DNA of 64,000 nucleotides from M55B165 sp964423265 (GTDB taxonomy: Bacteria > Actinomycetota > Humimicrobiia > Humimicrobiales > Humimicrobiaceae): positions 62,001 through 126,000 of the forward strand of contig CAYREF010000001.1 in assembly GCA_964423265.1 (NCBI GenBank), in the 5' to 3' direction. Each line of letters opens with the position of its first letter. The first letter of the stretch is position 1. The notes beneath the pieces were generated by a model. That model saw only the letters and a list, made by a program, of their open reading frames with translations, was not told the origin of the DNA and did no database searches. Position numbers and translations under genes: made by a program. Positions 7,098-15,730 of this stretch are shown in pieces.

Positions 7098-7121
7098 AAT
7101 TGTATATATGTTTTTTTATAC

Positions 7122-8291
7122 TTATTTTGCCAGTTTTAATATCTCTAAAGCATCTTCGGTTTGGATTTCTTTTAAATCTCCGGTGGGTATCATATTCTTT
7201 GCCATTTCTTCGAATTTTTCATCACCAATGTCAACTTCGCTCAACCTTATTGGCAACCCAAGTTCTTTACAGAATGCTTCATATCTCCTTATCCCTTCCA
7301 GTACAGTTCTTTCCGGATTATAGAAGTCATAGTCCACATTCAATACCCTGGTAGCAAACTGGATAAGCTTATCGCTGCTAAATTTATATACATATTTCAT
7401 CCAGGCTGGGAAAATCAGGGAAAGGCTTGCCCCATGTGCTACGTCATAAACTGCCGATAATTCCATTCCAATAAAATGGGAAGCCCAATCTCCGCCTCTA
7501 CCGGTATCAAGCGAATCGTTATGGGCAAGTGAACCTGCCCACATTATTTCTGCCCGCGCGTCGTAATTTTTAGGCTCGTTTATTACTATGCGCCCATTAT
7601 TTATTGCTGTCTTCATGACACCTTCGCACATTCTATCTGTTAGCTCAACATGTTTTACCTTGGTAAAATACCTTTCCATTACGTGGGCCATGATATCAAT
7701 TACTCCGCAAGCTGTTTGATATGGTGAAAGACTGTAAGAAAATTCAGGGTTCAAAATAGCAAATTTAGGTCTGATTAAGGCATTGTTTTCCCATACCAGA
7801 TCTCTCTTTAAGGGATATTCACCTTCAGTATTAGTAATTACAGCATACTGGCTGGATTCACTTCCTGCTGCTGGTATAGTTAGAACAACTCCTATGGGCA
7901 AAGCTTTTTGAGGAGTTGCCTTCTTCTCTGCAAATTCCCAAACATCGCCGCTGTGGGGAGTTCCTACTGCAATCCCTTTTGCAGTATCTATTACACTACC
8001 TCCGCCAACTGCAAGGACAATATCGATATTTCCCTTTTTGCAGATTTTAACGCCTTCCCTTACTTTATCAAGGGTAGGGTTGGACTTAACTCCACCAAGC
8101 TCTGTCACTTGGAGGCCTGCTTCATTTAGGGAAGAGGTAACTTTATCGTAAATCCCATATTTTTTTATGCTTCCTCCCCCGTAAAGTAGCAATACCTTAT
8201 TGCCGTATTTTTTTACCTCATTTCCTACTTTTTTTTCGGAACTTTTCCCGAAAATTATTTTTGTAGAGTTTTTGAATTCAAAGTTTTCCAT
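7122..8291 (-). CDS. Iron-containing alcohol dehydrogenase (butanol dehydrogenase-like)
   Basis: A 389-residue group III dehydrogenase that interconverts aldehydes or ketones and alcohols with NAD(P)H. The nucleotide-binding G-G-G-S-V-I-D-T-A-K-G motif is at about residues 97-107. Metal ligands are seen as D-I-M-A-H near 200, H-F-I-G-M-E near 270 and the downstream V-A-H-G-A-S-L-S motif. Length and sequence are closest to the YqhD/BdhA group. It stands alone, with its own promoter and terminator, and could dispose of reducing equivalents in fermentation. The substrate cannot be read from sequence. Confidence 0.88.
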   Translation of the reverse strand: MENFEFKNSTKIIFGKSSEKKVGNEVKKYGNKVLLLYGGGSIKKYGIYDKVTSSLNEAGLQVTELGGVKSNPTLDKVREGVKICKKGNIDIVLAVGGGSVIDTAKGIAVGTPHSGDVWEFAEKKATPQKALPIGVVLTIPAAGSESSQYAVITNTEGEYPLKRDLVWENNALIRPKFAILNPEFSYSLSPYQTACGVIDIMAHVMERYFTKVKHVELTDRMCEGVMKTAINNGRIVINEPKNYDARAEIMWAGSLAHNDSLDTGRGGDWASHFIGMELSAVYDVAHGASLSLIFPAWMKYVYKFSSDKLIQFATRVLNVDYDFYNPERTVLEGIRRYEAFCKELGLPIRLSEVDIGDEKFEEMAKNMIPTGDLKEIQTEDALEILKLAK

Positions 8292-8314
8292 AAACTATCC
8301 TTTCCTTTTTTATT

Positions 8315-8344
8315 AATATAGCACTAAAAACATAAAATACACAA
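8315..8344 (-). promoter_or_regulatory. Possible promoter of the alcohol dehydrogenase gene
   Basis: On the minus strand TTGTGT (8339-8344) and TATATT (8315-8320) are 18 bases apart, 24 bases ahead of the ATG at 8291. The region is AT-rich, so chance matches are likely. Confidence 0.35.
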
Positions 8345-8477
8345 ACAATCCAAAATTATATTTCCTTAATTTATTGCTTGTTTCCTGTTATTTTCTTTAC
8401 ATTTATTTCAACTTTTATATACTATATTACTTAATAACTAAAATTACATATATTTAATAAATACTCAGAGGGGTATA

Positions 8478-10238
8478 TTGGCTGGTAAAGCAAAACTGTT
8501 GACAGGAAATGAAGCAATAGCCAGGGGCGCATGGGAAGCTGGGGTTAAAGTTGCTACGGCTTATCCTGGAACTCCTTCCACTGAAATACTTGAAAATATT
8601 GCAAAATATGAAGATATATATTCACAGTGGTCTGTAAATGAAAAGGTTGCACTAGAGGTTGCTTCTGGTGCCAGCATTGAAGGAGTAAGGGTGCTGGTGG
8701 CCATGAAGCATGTGGGTTTAAATGTAGCTGCTGATCCTTTTATGACTTTATCCTATACTGGGGTTGGAGGGGGGCTGGTAATAGTTTCTGCTGACGACCC
8801 TTATATGCATAGTTCGCAAAATGAGCAGGATAACCGCTATTATGCCAAAATGGCAAGGATATTAATGCTTGAGCCTTCTGATAGCCAGGAGGCAAAAGAT
8901 TTTACCATTGAAGCATTTAAGCTTAGCGAACAATTTGATTGTCCTGTGCTGCTTAGGGTTACTACTAGGATTTCTCACTCAAGATCTGTAGTAGGGCTGA
9001 GGCCAAGGAAAGAATCAAGCAAAAAAGATTATTTAAAAGACTGCAAAAAGGTTGTTATGATTCCTGCATTCGGGAGGCTAAGGCATCAAGAGGTTTTAAA
9101 CAGATGGGATAGGCTAGTTTCCTTTTCTGAGGACTCCAATCTGGGGAGGATATATGACTCAGGAGAAAATAAGGATGTGGGAATAATAACTTCCAGCATA
9201 AGCTTTCAGTATACAAAAGAGGTATTCTGTGATATTGATATATTGAAGCTAGGCTTGTCAAACCCGCTTCCGGAAAAGAAAGTCAGGAAGTTTCTAAAAA
9301 ACAGAAAGAAAGCTATTGTAATTGAAGAGTTAGAGCCTTTTATAGAAGAGCAGCTAAAGGCAATGGATTTGGATGTAGTTATTTACGGAAAAGAATATTT
9401 TCCCCAATTTGGTGAATTGGATTTAGGTATTGTAAGGGAAGCCAGGACAAATATTTTTGGAATAGAAAAGCCTAAAAAAAGAGAAAATAAGTCCGTGGAC
9501 ATACCAAACAGGCCCCCTGTCCTTTGTGCCGGCTGTCCGCACCGTCCGGTTTTTTATGTACTTAAAAAACTAAAAGTAAGGGTTATGGGAGATATTGGCT
9601 GCTATACTCTTTCTGTACTGCCGCCACTTAATTCCCTGGATACTTGCCTGTGCATGGGTGCAGGAGTAGGCCAGACCCTGGGAATGGAGAAAGCCAATCC
9701 AAACCTTAGAGGTAAGCTGGTTTCAGTTATTGGTGATTCTACTTTTTTCCATTCCGGTATCACACCGCTGGTTGACAATGTCTACAATGGAGGAACTAAC
9801 TTAATGATAATACTTGATAACAGGATAACTGCAATGACCGGGCACCAGGCAAATCCTGGAATGGGGCTGTCCTTAGGGGGAGAGAAAGCACCTGTTATAT
9901 GGCCGGAAAAAATTGCTAAATCGGTGGGGGTAAAAAATGTAAAAGTGGTAGACCCCTATAATATCCAGGAATTTGAAGAAGCGGTTAAAGAGGAGCTGGC
10001 AAGGCAGGATTTTTCAGTTATAGTGGCCAGGCGGAAATGTGTGCTTTTAGAGAAGGAAGAAGAAGATTTTAACGTATATATAGAGGAAGAAGATTGCAAA
10101 GCCTGCGGGGTTTGCTTAAAGTTTGGCTGCCCTGCAATTGAATACAGGGAAGGAAAGTACTCTATTAACGGGCTTTTATGCACAGGATGTGGAGTTTGCT
10201 TGAATATATGTAAGTTTGGGGCAATAAAGGAAAAATAA
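8478..10238 (+). CDS. iorA: Indolepyruvate ferredoxin oxidoreductase, alpha subunit
   Basis: The 586-residue TPP-dependent subunit oxidatively decarboxylates indolepyruvate and other aryl-pyruvates to aryl-acetyl-CoA, reducing ferredoxin. Domain order: pyrimidine-binding domain (T-A-Y-P-G-T-P-S-T-E-I near 30), TPP-binding domain (G-D-I-G-C-Y-T-L at about 374 and G-D-S-T-F-F-H near 420), then a C-terminal double-cluster domain with C540/543/546/551 and C568/571/574/578. The length matches IorA. TTG 8478 has AGAGGGG upstream at 8467-8473. It is the first gene of a run followed by iorB, an ACT-domain gene, a symporter and two CoA ligases. Confidence 0.93.
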   Translation: MAGKAKLLTGNEAIARGAWEAGVKVATAYPGTPSTEILENIAKYEDIYSQWSVNEKVALEVASGASIEGVRVLVAMKHVGLNVAADPFMTLSYTGVGGGLVIVSADDPYMHSSQNEQDNRYYAKMARILMLEPSDSQEAKDFTIEAFKLSEQFDCPVLLRVTTRISHSRSVVGLRPRKESSKKDYLKDCKKVVMIPAFGRLRHQEVLNRWDRLVSFSEDSNLGRIYDSGENKDVGIITSSISFQYTKEVFCDIDILKLGLSNPLPEKKVRKFLKNRKKAIVIEELEPFIEEQLKAMDLDVVIYGKEYFPQFGELDLGIVREARTNIFGIEKPKKRENKSVDIPNRPPVLCAGCPHRPVFYVLKKLKVRVMGDIGCYTLSVLPPLNSLDTCLCMGAGVGQTLGMEKANPNLRGKLVSVIGDSTFFHSGITPLVDNVYNGGTNLMIILDNRITAMTGHQANPGMGLSLGGEKAPVIWPEKIAKSVGVKNVKVVDPYNIQEFEEAVKEELARQDFSVIVARRKCVLLEKEEEDFNVYIEEEDCKACGVCLKFGCPAIEYREGKYSINGLLCTGCGVCLNICKFGAIKEK

Positions 10239-10327
10239 GTTAAGGAAAACTTTTTAAAATGGTTACCGACAATAATTCTAAAGGTTTTTATGCCAAATGG
10301 AAAAAACAGATAGAAAAGGGCATGACC

Positions 10328-10891
10328 ATGTCCACATTGTTTACTGGAGTTGGGGGACAGGGGATAATAAAGGCCACTACTGTTTTAGCTGAAGCTGCAA
10401 TGAGCAGCGGCTTAGATGTAAAAGTTTCAGAAGTTCATGGAATGGCCCAAAGGGGGGGAAGCGTGGTTGGAAGCGTTAGGATAGGCAAAAGAGTATATTC
10501 TCCCACAATAGATAAAGCTGACATTATATTTTCTTTGGAAAAGCTTGAAGCATTGAGGTATCTCTACATGTTAAATGCCGGTGGTTTCCTGTTGATAAAT
10601 AATTGCGAGATTGTACCTGTATCCTTATTTTTTAACCAGGAAGAATATCCCAAGGATATCATTTCCAGGATTTCTAAATTTACAAAAAACTACCTAACAA
10701 TAGAAGCCAATAGCATATCAAAAAAGCTTGGGGAACCCAGGGCATCCAATATAGTCCTTTTGGGAAGGCTGTCAAATTTTGTTCCCATAAGGGAAGAATT
10801 TTTTATCCAGTCAATTAAAAAGAATATACCGCCAAAAGCAGTTGATATAAATATTAGAGCCTTCAAAGAAGGAAGAAAAAATAAAAATTAA
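10328..10891 (+). CDS. iorB: Indolepyruvate ferredoxin oxidoreductase, beta subunit
   Basis: A 187-residue partner of IorA from the pyruvate/2-oxoacid:ferredoxin oxidoreductase gamma-domain family. The glycine-rich F-T-G-V-G-G-Q-G-I-I motif at the N-terminus and the E-V-H-G-M-A-Q-R-G-G motif at about 36-45 are diagnostic. I prefer ATG 10328 because AAAAGGG at 10314-10320 is 7 bases upstream and it gives the usual N-terminus; longer starts at 10259 or 10322 are possible. With iorA it would form the heterodimer that supplies reduced ferredoxin from aromatic 2-oxoacids. Confidence 0.9.
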   Translation: MSTLFTGVGGQGIIKATTVLAEAAMSSGLDVKVSEVHGMAQRGGSVVGSVRIGKRVYSPTIDKADIIFSLEKLEALRYLYMLNAGGFLLINNCEIVPVSLFFNQEEYPKDIISRISKFTKNYLTIEANSISKKLGEPRASNIVLLGRLSNFVPIREEFFIQSIKKNIPPKAVDINIRAFKEGRKNKN

Positions 10892-10905
10892 AATAGGGGG
10901 GTCCT

Positions 10906-11304
10906 ATGCCTGTAAAGCAAATAACTGTTTTTTTAGAAAACCAGACTGGAAGGTTGGCAGAAGTAACCAGGATATTAAAAAAAGAAGATATTAACCTGCA
11001 GGGCTTTTCTACTACTGAGGCAAGGGATTATGGCATTTTACGCCTAGTGGTATCAGATACAGAAAGAGCCCGGGGAGTGCTAAAAGATGCCGGGTTTACT
11101 ACCCATGTTGCGGATGTAATTTGTGTAAAGGTTGAAGACAAGCCCGGAGAACTTTACAAGATACTGGAAATACTGGCAAAAGATAATATCAATGTTGATT
11201 ATATTTATGTTATTGCAGGGACTAGAATTGTGTTAAGTGTTGGCGACTTGACCAAAACAGAACAGGTTCTGGCAAGCAGTGGCGTAGAACTTTGCAAGCA
11301 ATAA
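10906..11304 (+). CDS. Tandem ACT-domain regulatory protein
   Basis: A 132-residue protein made of two ACT domains, about residues 3-66 (V-F-L-E-N-Q-T-G-R-L-A-E-V) and 70-131 (V-K-V-E-D-K-P-G-E-L-Y-K-I-L). ACT domains bind amino acids and control enzymes or transporters. This stand-alone type often lies next to iorAB and phenylacetate-CoA ligase genes in anaerobes. GGGGGG at 10894-10899 is the ribosome site. It probably senses an aromatic or branched amino acid (inference); no DNA-binding domain is present. Confidence 0.85.
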   Translation: MPVKQITVFLENQTGRLAEVTRILKKEDINLQGFSTTEARDYGILRLVVSDTERARGVLKDAGFTTHVADVICVKVEDKPGELYKILEILAKDNINVDYIYVIAGTRIVLSVGDLTKTEQVLASSGVELCKQ

Positions 11305-11330
11305 GTTTAATAAAATAGAAGGGAGGATTG

Positions 11331-11435
11331 ATGTTAGGACTTGGCGGAGGGATATTTCTGGCATATCTGTTATGCATACTCAGCGCGGTAGCCTGTATTA
11401 TATACGGGGCTGTAATGTGGAACAAAAATGAGTAA
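11331..11435 (+). CDS. 34-residue membrane peptide, probable symporter small accessory protein
   Basis: ATG 11331 to TAA 11433-11435 encodes 34 residues: a Gly-rich start, one hydrophobic helix of about 22 residues and a short polar tail ending W-N-K-N-E. GGGAGG at 11321-11326 is a strong ribosome site with 4-5 base spacing. It lies 33 bases before a sodium:solute symporter gene. Very short one-helix proteins in this position are known beside SSS transporters and are called symporter small accessory proteins; they probably stabilise or tune the transporter. The family call is from position and shape, not from alignment. Confidence 0.7.
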   Translation: MLGLGGGIFLAYLLCILSAVACIIYGAVMWNKNE

Positions 11436-11468
11436 GTTTATTTTATAATTTTTCTGAGAGGAGGATAC

Positions 11469-13073
11469 GTGAACACGGTTTTATTTAGTTTAATAGTAGT
11501 CATATATCTTTTGGTTATTGGCTTTCTTGGTTACCTGGGCTACAGGGGAACTAAGACTGATAGGGACTTTCTGTTGGCAGGAAGCAATATACATCCCTAC
11601 ATTATGGCCATATCCTATGGGGCCACCTTTATATCCACTTCTGCAATTGTAGGGTTTGGGGGCGCTGCTGGTGTATTTGGCATGGGTCTCCTTTGGCTTA
11701 CTTTCCTAAATATTGCTCTGGGTATTGGGATTGCCTTTATATTTTTCGGCAAAAGGACCAGGCAAGTGGGCCTTGAGCTTGATGCCCATACTTTTCCTGA
11801 ATTCTTAGGCAAGAGATATAATTCAAGGTTTATACAGGCACTTGGCGGAATAGTTATTTTTGTATTTATGCCTATTTATACTGGAGTGGTTTTAATAGGA
11901 GCAGCAAGGTTTATTGAGAGTACCTTAAATATTGATTTTATCATATCGCTGTTCATATTTTCTGTAATAATTGCTGCCTATGTAATAGCAGGGGGCTTAA
12001 AGGGAGTAATGTATACCGATGCCCTGCAGGGAAGTATTATGTTTATAGGGATGGTTGCCTTGCTGATACTTACCTATGTCAGCCTGGGCGGTTTTGTGGA
12101 TGCCCATCAGTCCCTAACCAACCTTTTTGACAAAGTTCCGGATGCTCTGGTGGCAGGTGGTCACCAAGGATGGACTAATATGCCAACCCTTGGATCGCCA
12201 TTGTGGTGGACATTGGTATCTACCATAATTATGGGGGTAGGTATTGGCGTACTTGCACAGCCCCAGCTAGTGGTTAGATTTATGACTGTAAGAAGCAGCA
12301 AAGAGCTAAACCGTGCTGTACTTATCGGGGGAATATTTATCTTGTTTATGACCGGGGTTGCTTTTGTAGTAGGCGCCTTGTCTAATGCTTACTTCTTTAA
12401 GGAAACAGGCCAAATTGCCCTTGAAGCGGCTGGCGGTAATTCTGATTCAATAATTCCAACCTATATAAACCTGGCAATGCCACCGTGGTTTGTATATGTT
12501 TTCATGCTTACCTTGCTTGCTGCAGCCATGTCTACTATAAGTTCTCAATTTCATACCATTGGTTCGGCTTTCTCCAGGGATATGCTGGGAATAAAGAGCA
12601 AGGAAACCCAGAATGATATAGAGGAGGAAGGGACGAAACCGTCAAAAGGGCTGCTGGTTACTAAAATTGGAATAATTATAGGAATTATTGTTAGCATAAT
12701 CTTGGGCTACTACCTTCCAACCAGCATTATTGCCAGGGGCACGGCCCTTTTCTTTGGAGTAGCAGCAGCTACATTCTTGCCCATGTATATTTGCGGGTTA
12801 TACTGGAGGAGAACTACCAAAGTGGGCGCAATAAGTGGAATGGTGGTAGGCGTTGTAACCAGCGTTTTTTGGATGCTGTTTATCCATAGCGCAAATTCTG
12901 CTATGATAGGGCTTTGCAATTTAATGTTTGGCAAAGATAGTTTGGTTGGATTTCCATGGAGCTCTGTAGATCCAATACTTATAGCATTTCCTGCTTCTTT
13001 TATAGTTACAGTATTGGTAAGCTTGTTTACCAAACCATTGCCAAAAGAATTGCTTGATAAAGTATTTAAATAA
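11469..13073 (+). CDS. Sodium:solute symporter (SSS family)
   Basis: A 534-residue membrane protein with about 13 transmembrane helices. SSS features include G-Y-L-G-Y-R-G-T-K-T-D-R-D-F-L-L-A-G-S near residue 24, the S-T-S-A-I-V-G-F-G unwound helix near 57, and L-L-A-A-A-M-S-T-I-S-S-Q near 355, which holds the Ser/Thr pair of the second sodium site. GTG 11469 is preceded by GAGAGGAGG at 11456-11464. The gene lies between the 34-residue peptide and two CoA ligase genes, so an aromatic acid or monocarboxylate is the likely cargo (inference). Confidence 0.88.
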   Translation: MNTVLFSLIVVIYLLVIGFLGYLGYRGTKTDRDFLLAGSNIHPYIMAISYGATFISTSAIVGFGGAAGVFGMGLLWLTFLNIALGIGIAFIFFGKRTRQVGLELDAHTFPEFLGKRYNSRFIQALGGIVIFVFMPIYTGVVLIGAARFIESTLNIDFIISLFIFSVIIAAYVIAGGLKGVMYTDALQGSIMFIGMVALLILTYVSLGGFVDAHQSLTNLFDKVPDALVAGGHQGWTNMPTLGSPLWWTLVSTIIMGVGIGVLAQPQLVVRFMTVRSSKELNRAVLIGGIFILFMTGVAFVVGALSNAYFFKETGQIALEAAGGNSDSIIPTYINLAMPPWFVYVFMLTLLAAAMSTISSQFHTIGSAFSRDMLGIKSKETQNDIEEEGTKPSKGLLVTKIGIIIGIIVSIILGYYLPTSIIARGTALFFGVAAATFLPMYICGLYWRRTTKVGAISGMVVGVVTSVFWMLFIHSANSAMIGLCNLMFGKDSLVGFPWSSVDPILIAFPASFIVTVLVSLFTKPLPKELLDKVFK

Positions 13074-13096
13074 TTAAAGGAAAGGAGGTCATCAAA

Positions 13097-14410
13097 ATGG
13101 CAGAAAGCTACTGGGAAAAAGAGTATGAAGCTATGCCTAGGGGAAAGCTTTTAGAGCTTCAGCTTGAAAGGCTTAAAAAAACCCTAATTAATGTTTATGA
13201 GAATGTAAAATTTTATAGGGAAAGACTGGATGAAAGTGGGGTAGACCCATATAATTTTAATAGTTTGGACGGGTTGGAAAAAATTCCCTTTACCACCAAG
13301 GATGACCTCCGCCTGAATTATCCTTTTAAGCTATTTGCGAAACCAATATCTGAGATTGTAAGGGTACATTCATCTTCAGGGACTACCGGAAATCCCACTG
13401 TAGTAGGCTATACAAAAAACGATATATCCCTATGGGGGAATTTAATTGCCAGGGACCTTTTTTCGGTAGGGGTAGGTGAAAATGACATTATACAAAATAG
13501 CTACGGCTATGGGCTTTTTACCGGAGGGCTTGGCTTGCACTACGGAGCTGAACTTCTGGGGGCAACTGTAATTCCTGCCTCTGGTGGAAATACTGAGAGG
13601 CAGCTAAAGATTATGCAGGATTACGGGTCAACTGTAATTTGCTGTACCCCCTCCTATGCCCTGTATATAGCGGAAGTGGGAAAAGAGCTTGGCTTTGATT
13701 TTTCCAAGCTACCCTTGAAATTAGGAGTATTGGGTGCAGAGCCCTGGACAGAAGAGATGAGAAAGGAAATTGAGTCCAGGTTGCATATTGATGCTATAGA
13801 CATATATGGACTAAGCGAGATAATAGGGCCAGGAGTTTCCTGCGAATGTATTAAAAAGGATGGCCTGCACGTAGCTGAGGACCATTTTATTATAGAAATT
13901 GTTGACCCTAAAACAGGCAAGGTCCTTCCTCCCGGCAAAAGGGGGGAAATGGTGTTTACCTCCATAACCAAGGAGGGGATACCGGTTATAAGGTACAGGA
14001 CCAGGGACCTGTCAATACTTAATACCGGGAAGTGCTCCTGTGGTAGGACCCATGCCAGAATGGCAAAGCCAATGGGCAGGACTGACGACATGCTTATAAT
14101 CCGGGGAGTAAATGTATTCCCTTCCCAGATAGAGGAAGTATTGATGAAGGTAAAGGATGTAGAGCCCCACTACCTTATAGTTGTGGGCAGGAAGAATTAT
14201 CTTGATTCCATGGAGCTGTGGGTGGAAGTTTCAGAAGATGTATTTTCTGAAAAGATGAATGACCTGGAGAATTTTGAATCTTCTATTGAACATAAGTTGT
14301 ATTCGGCAATTGGGATACATATAGATGTCAAGCTAAAAGAGCCCAAAACCATACAGAGGAGCACCGGCAAGGCCAAGAGAGTTTTGGATAGGAGGAAAGG
14401 AGACAAGTAG
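13097..14410 (+). CDS. paaK: Phenylacetate-CoA ligase, copy 1
   Basis: A 437-residue AMP-forming ligase that makes phenylacetyl-CoA from phenylacetate, ATP and CoA, or acts on related aryl acids. Motifs: S-S-S-G-T-T-G-N-P-T-V-V-G-Y-T at about 93-107 (ATP loop), Y-G-L-S-E near 238, R-Y-R-T-R-D near 301 and G-R-T-D-D-M-L-I-I-R-G at about 327-337. A cysteine pair in K-C-S-C-G-R-T is also seen. The length is that of PaaK rather than larger acyl-CoA synthetases. AAAGGAGG at 13080-13087 is a strong ribosome site. It follows the symporter by 23 bases and precedes a paralogue by 6. Confidence 0.9.
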   Translation: MAESYWEKEYEAMPRGKLLELQLERLKKTLINVYENVKFYRERLDESGVDPYNFNSLDGLEKIPFTTKDDLRLNYPFKLFAKPISEIVRVHSSSGTTGNPTVVGYTKNDISLWGNLIARDLFSVGVGENDIIQNSYGYGLFTGGLGLHYGAELLGATVIPASGGNTERQLKIMQDYGSTVICCTPSYALYIAEVGKELGFDFSKLPLKLGVLGAEPWTEEMRKEIESRLHIDAIDIYGLSEIIGPGVSCECIKKDGLHVAEDHFIIEIVDPKTGKVLPPGKRGEMVFTSITKEGIPVIRYRTRDLSILNTGKCSCGRTHARMAKPMGRTDDMLIIRGVNVFPSQIEEVLMKVKDVEPHYLIVVGRKNYLDSMELWVEVSEDVFSEKMNDLENFESSIEHKLYSAIGIHIDVKLKEPKTIQRSTGKAKRVLDRRKGDK

Positions 14411-14416
14411 AAAATT

Positions 14417-15730
14417 ATGCCTGGAAAAAATTTTTGGGATGAAAAAACCGCTAAAAGCAGCAGAGCAGAGACCCAGAAGCTGCAGCTGGGAAGGCTAAAA
14501 GATACTTTGGGCCATATTTACAAGGCCAATGATTTTTACAGGGAGAGGATAGACGGAGCAGGCATTGACCCGGAGGCTGTTGACAGCCTGAGGGATATAG
14601 AAAAACTTCCTTTTACTTCTAAAGAGGACTTGAGGGAAAATTATCCCTTCGGACTTTTTTGTACTCCGGAGAATGAAATTGTAAGGGTGCATTCATCATC
14701 GGGAACTACCGGAAATCCCACTGTGGTTGGGTATACCAGGGGGGATTTGGAAATATGGGCTGATGTTTTAGCCAGGATTATGTATGATGCGGGTGTAAGG
14801 GAAAATGATGTGGTCCAGGTAAGCCATGGGTTTGGCTTGTTTACGGGTGGATTCGGTTTCCAGTATGCAGCTGAGAGAATAGGTGCATTGGTTATTCCAA
14901 TTTCCGGGGGAAATACTGAAAGACAGCTAAAGGTTATGAAAGATTTTGGCTCTACAGTGCTTTGTGCAACTCCTTCCTATGCTTTGTATATGTCTGAAGT
15001 TGCTTCCAAGGTGGGGCTAGATTTTAAATCCCTTAATTTAAAAGTAGGCTTTTTTGGTGCTGAGCCATGGACGGAAGCAATGAGGAGCGAGATTGAAAAG
15101 AGGCTTAACATAAAGGCGCTGGATAGTTATGGCTTAAGCGAGGTAATAGGTCCAGGAGTCTCCTGCGAATGTTTAGAGCAGAAAGGTTTGCACATAAATG
15201 AGGACCATTTTCTGGTGGAAATTATAGATCCCAGGACGGGTAAAGTACTGCCGGCTGGCCAGAAAGGAGAACTGGTGTTTACTTCCCTTACCAAAAAGGC
15301 TTTTCCGGTTATAAGGTACAGGACCAAGGATATATCATACCTGGTAGAAGAAGAGTGCAGCTGCGAAAAGAAGCTAAAGAGGATGGCAAAGCCCATGGGC
15401 AGGACTGACGACATGCTTATAATCCGGGGAGTGAATGTATTCCCTTCCCAGATAGAGGAAGTGCTTATGTCTATTGATGATTTGGAGCCCCATTACCTGA
15501 TAGTGCTGGATAAAAAAGATTATATGGATACGATTGAGGTGTGGGTTGAAGTTTCTGAGAATATATTCCATGAGAAAATTATGGACCTGGAATTTTTTGA
15601 AAAGTCAATAGAGGACAGGCTTTATTCAACCATAGGCATTAGAATAGGCGTAAGCTTAAAAGAGCCCCAGACAATTGCCAGGAGCAAGGGTAAGGCAAAA
15701 AGGGTCTTAGACAAAAGGAAAAAAGATTAA
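14417..15730 (+). CDS. paaK: Phenylacetate-CoA ligase, copy 2
   Basis: A 437-residue paralogue of the gene just upstream, of identical length. It has the same S-S-S-G-T-T-G-N-P-T-V-V-G-Y-T loop, Y-G-L-S-E, R-Y-R-T-K-D and G-R-T-D-D-M-L motifs and a matching cysteine pair (C-S-C-E). Most divergence lies in the N-terminal 80 residues and in the central substrate region, so the two copies may prefer different aryl acids such as phenylacetate and indoleacetate. An 80-base tract (15383-15462) is almost identical to 14060-14139. Its stop codon overlaps a possible ATT start of the next reading frame. Confidence 0.9.
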   Translation: MPGKNFWDEKTAKSSRAETQKLQLGRLKDTLGHIYKANDFYRERIDGAGIDPEAVDSLRDIEKLPFTSKEDLRENYPFGLFCTPENEIVRVHSSSGTTGNPTVVGYTRGDLEIWADVLARIMYDAGVRENDVVQVSHGFGLFTGGFGFQYAAERIGALVIPISGGNTERQLKVMKDFGSTVLCATPSYALYMSEVASKVGLDFKSLNLKVGFFGAEPWTEAMRSEIEKRLNIKALDSYGLSEVIGPGVSCECLEQKGLHINEDHFLVEIIDPRTGKVLPAGQKGELVFTSLTKKAFPVIRYRTKDISYLVEEECSCEKKLKRMAKPMGRTDDMLIIRGVNVFPSQIEEVLMSIDDLEPHYLIVLDKKDYMDTIEVWVEVSENIFHEKIMDLEFFEKSIEDRLYSTIGIRIGVSLKEPQTIARSKGKAKRVLDKRKKD

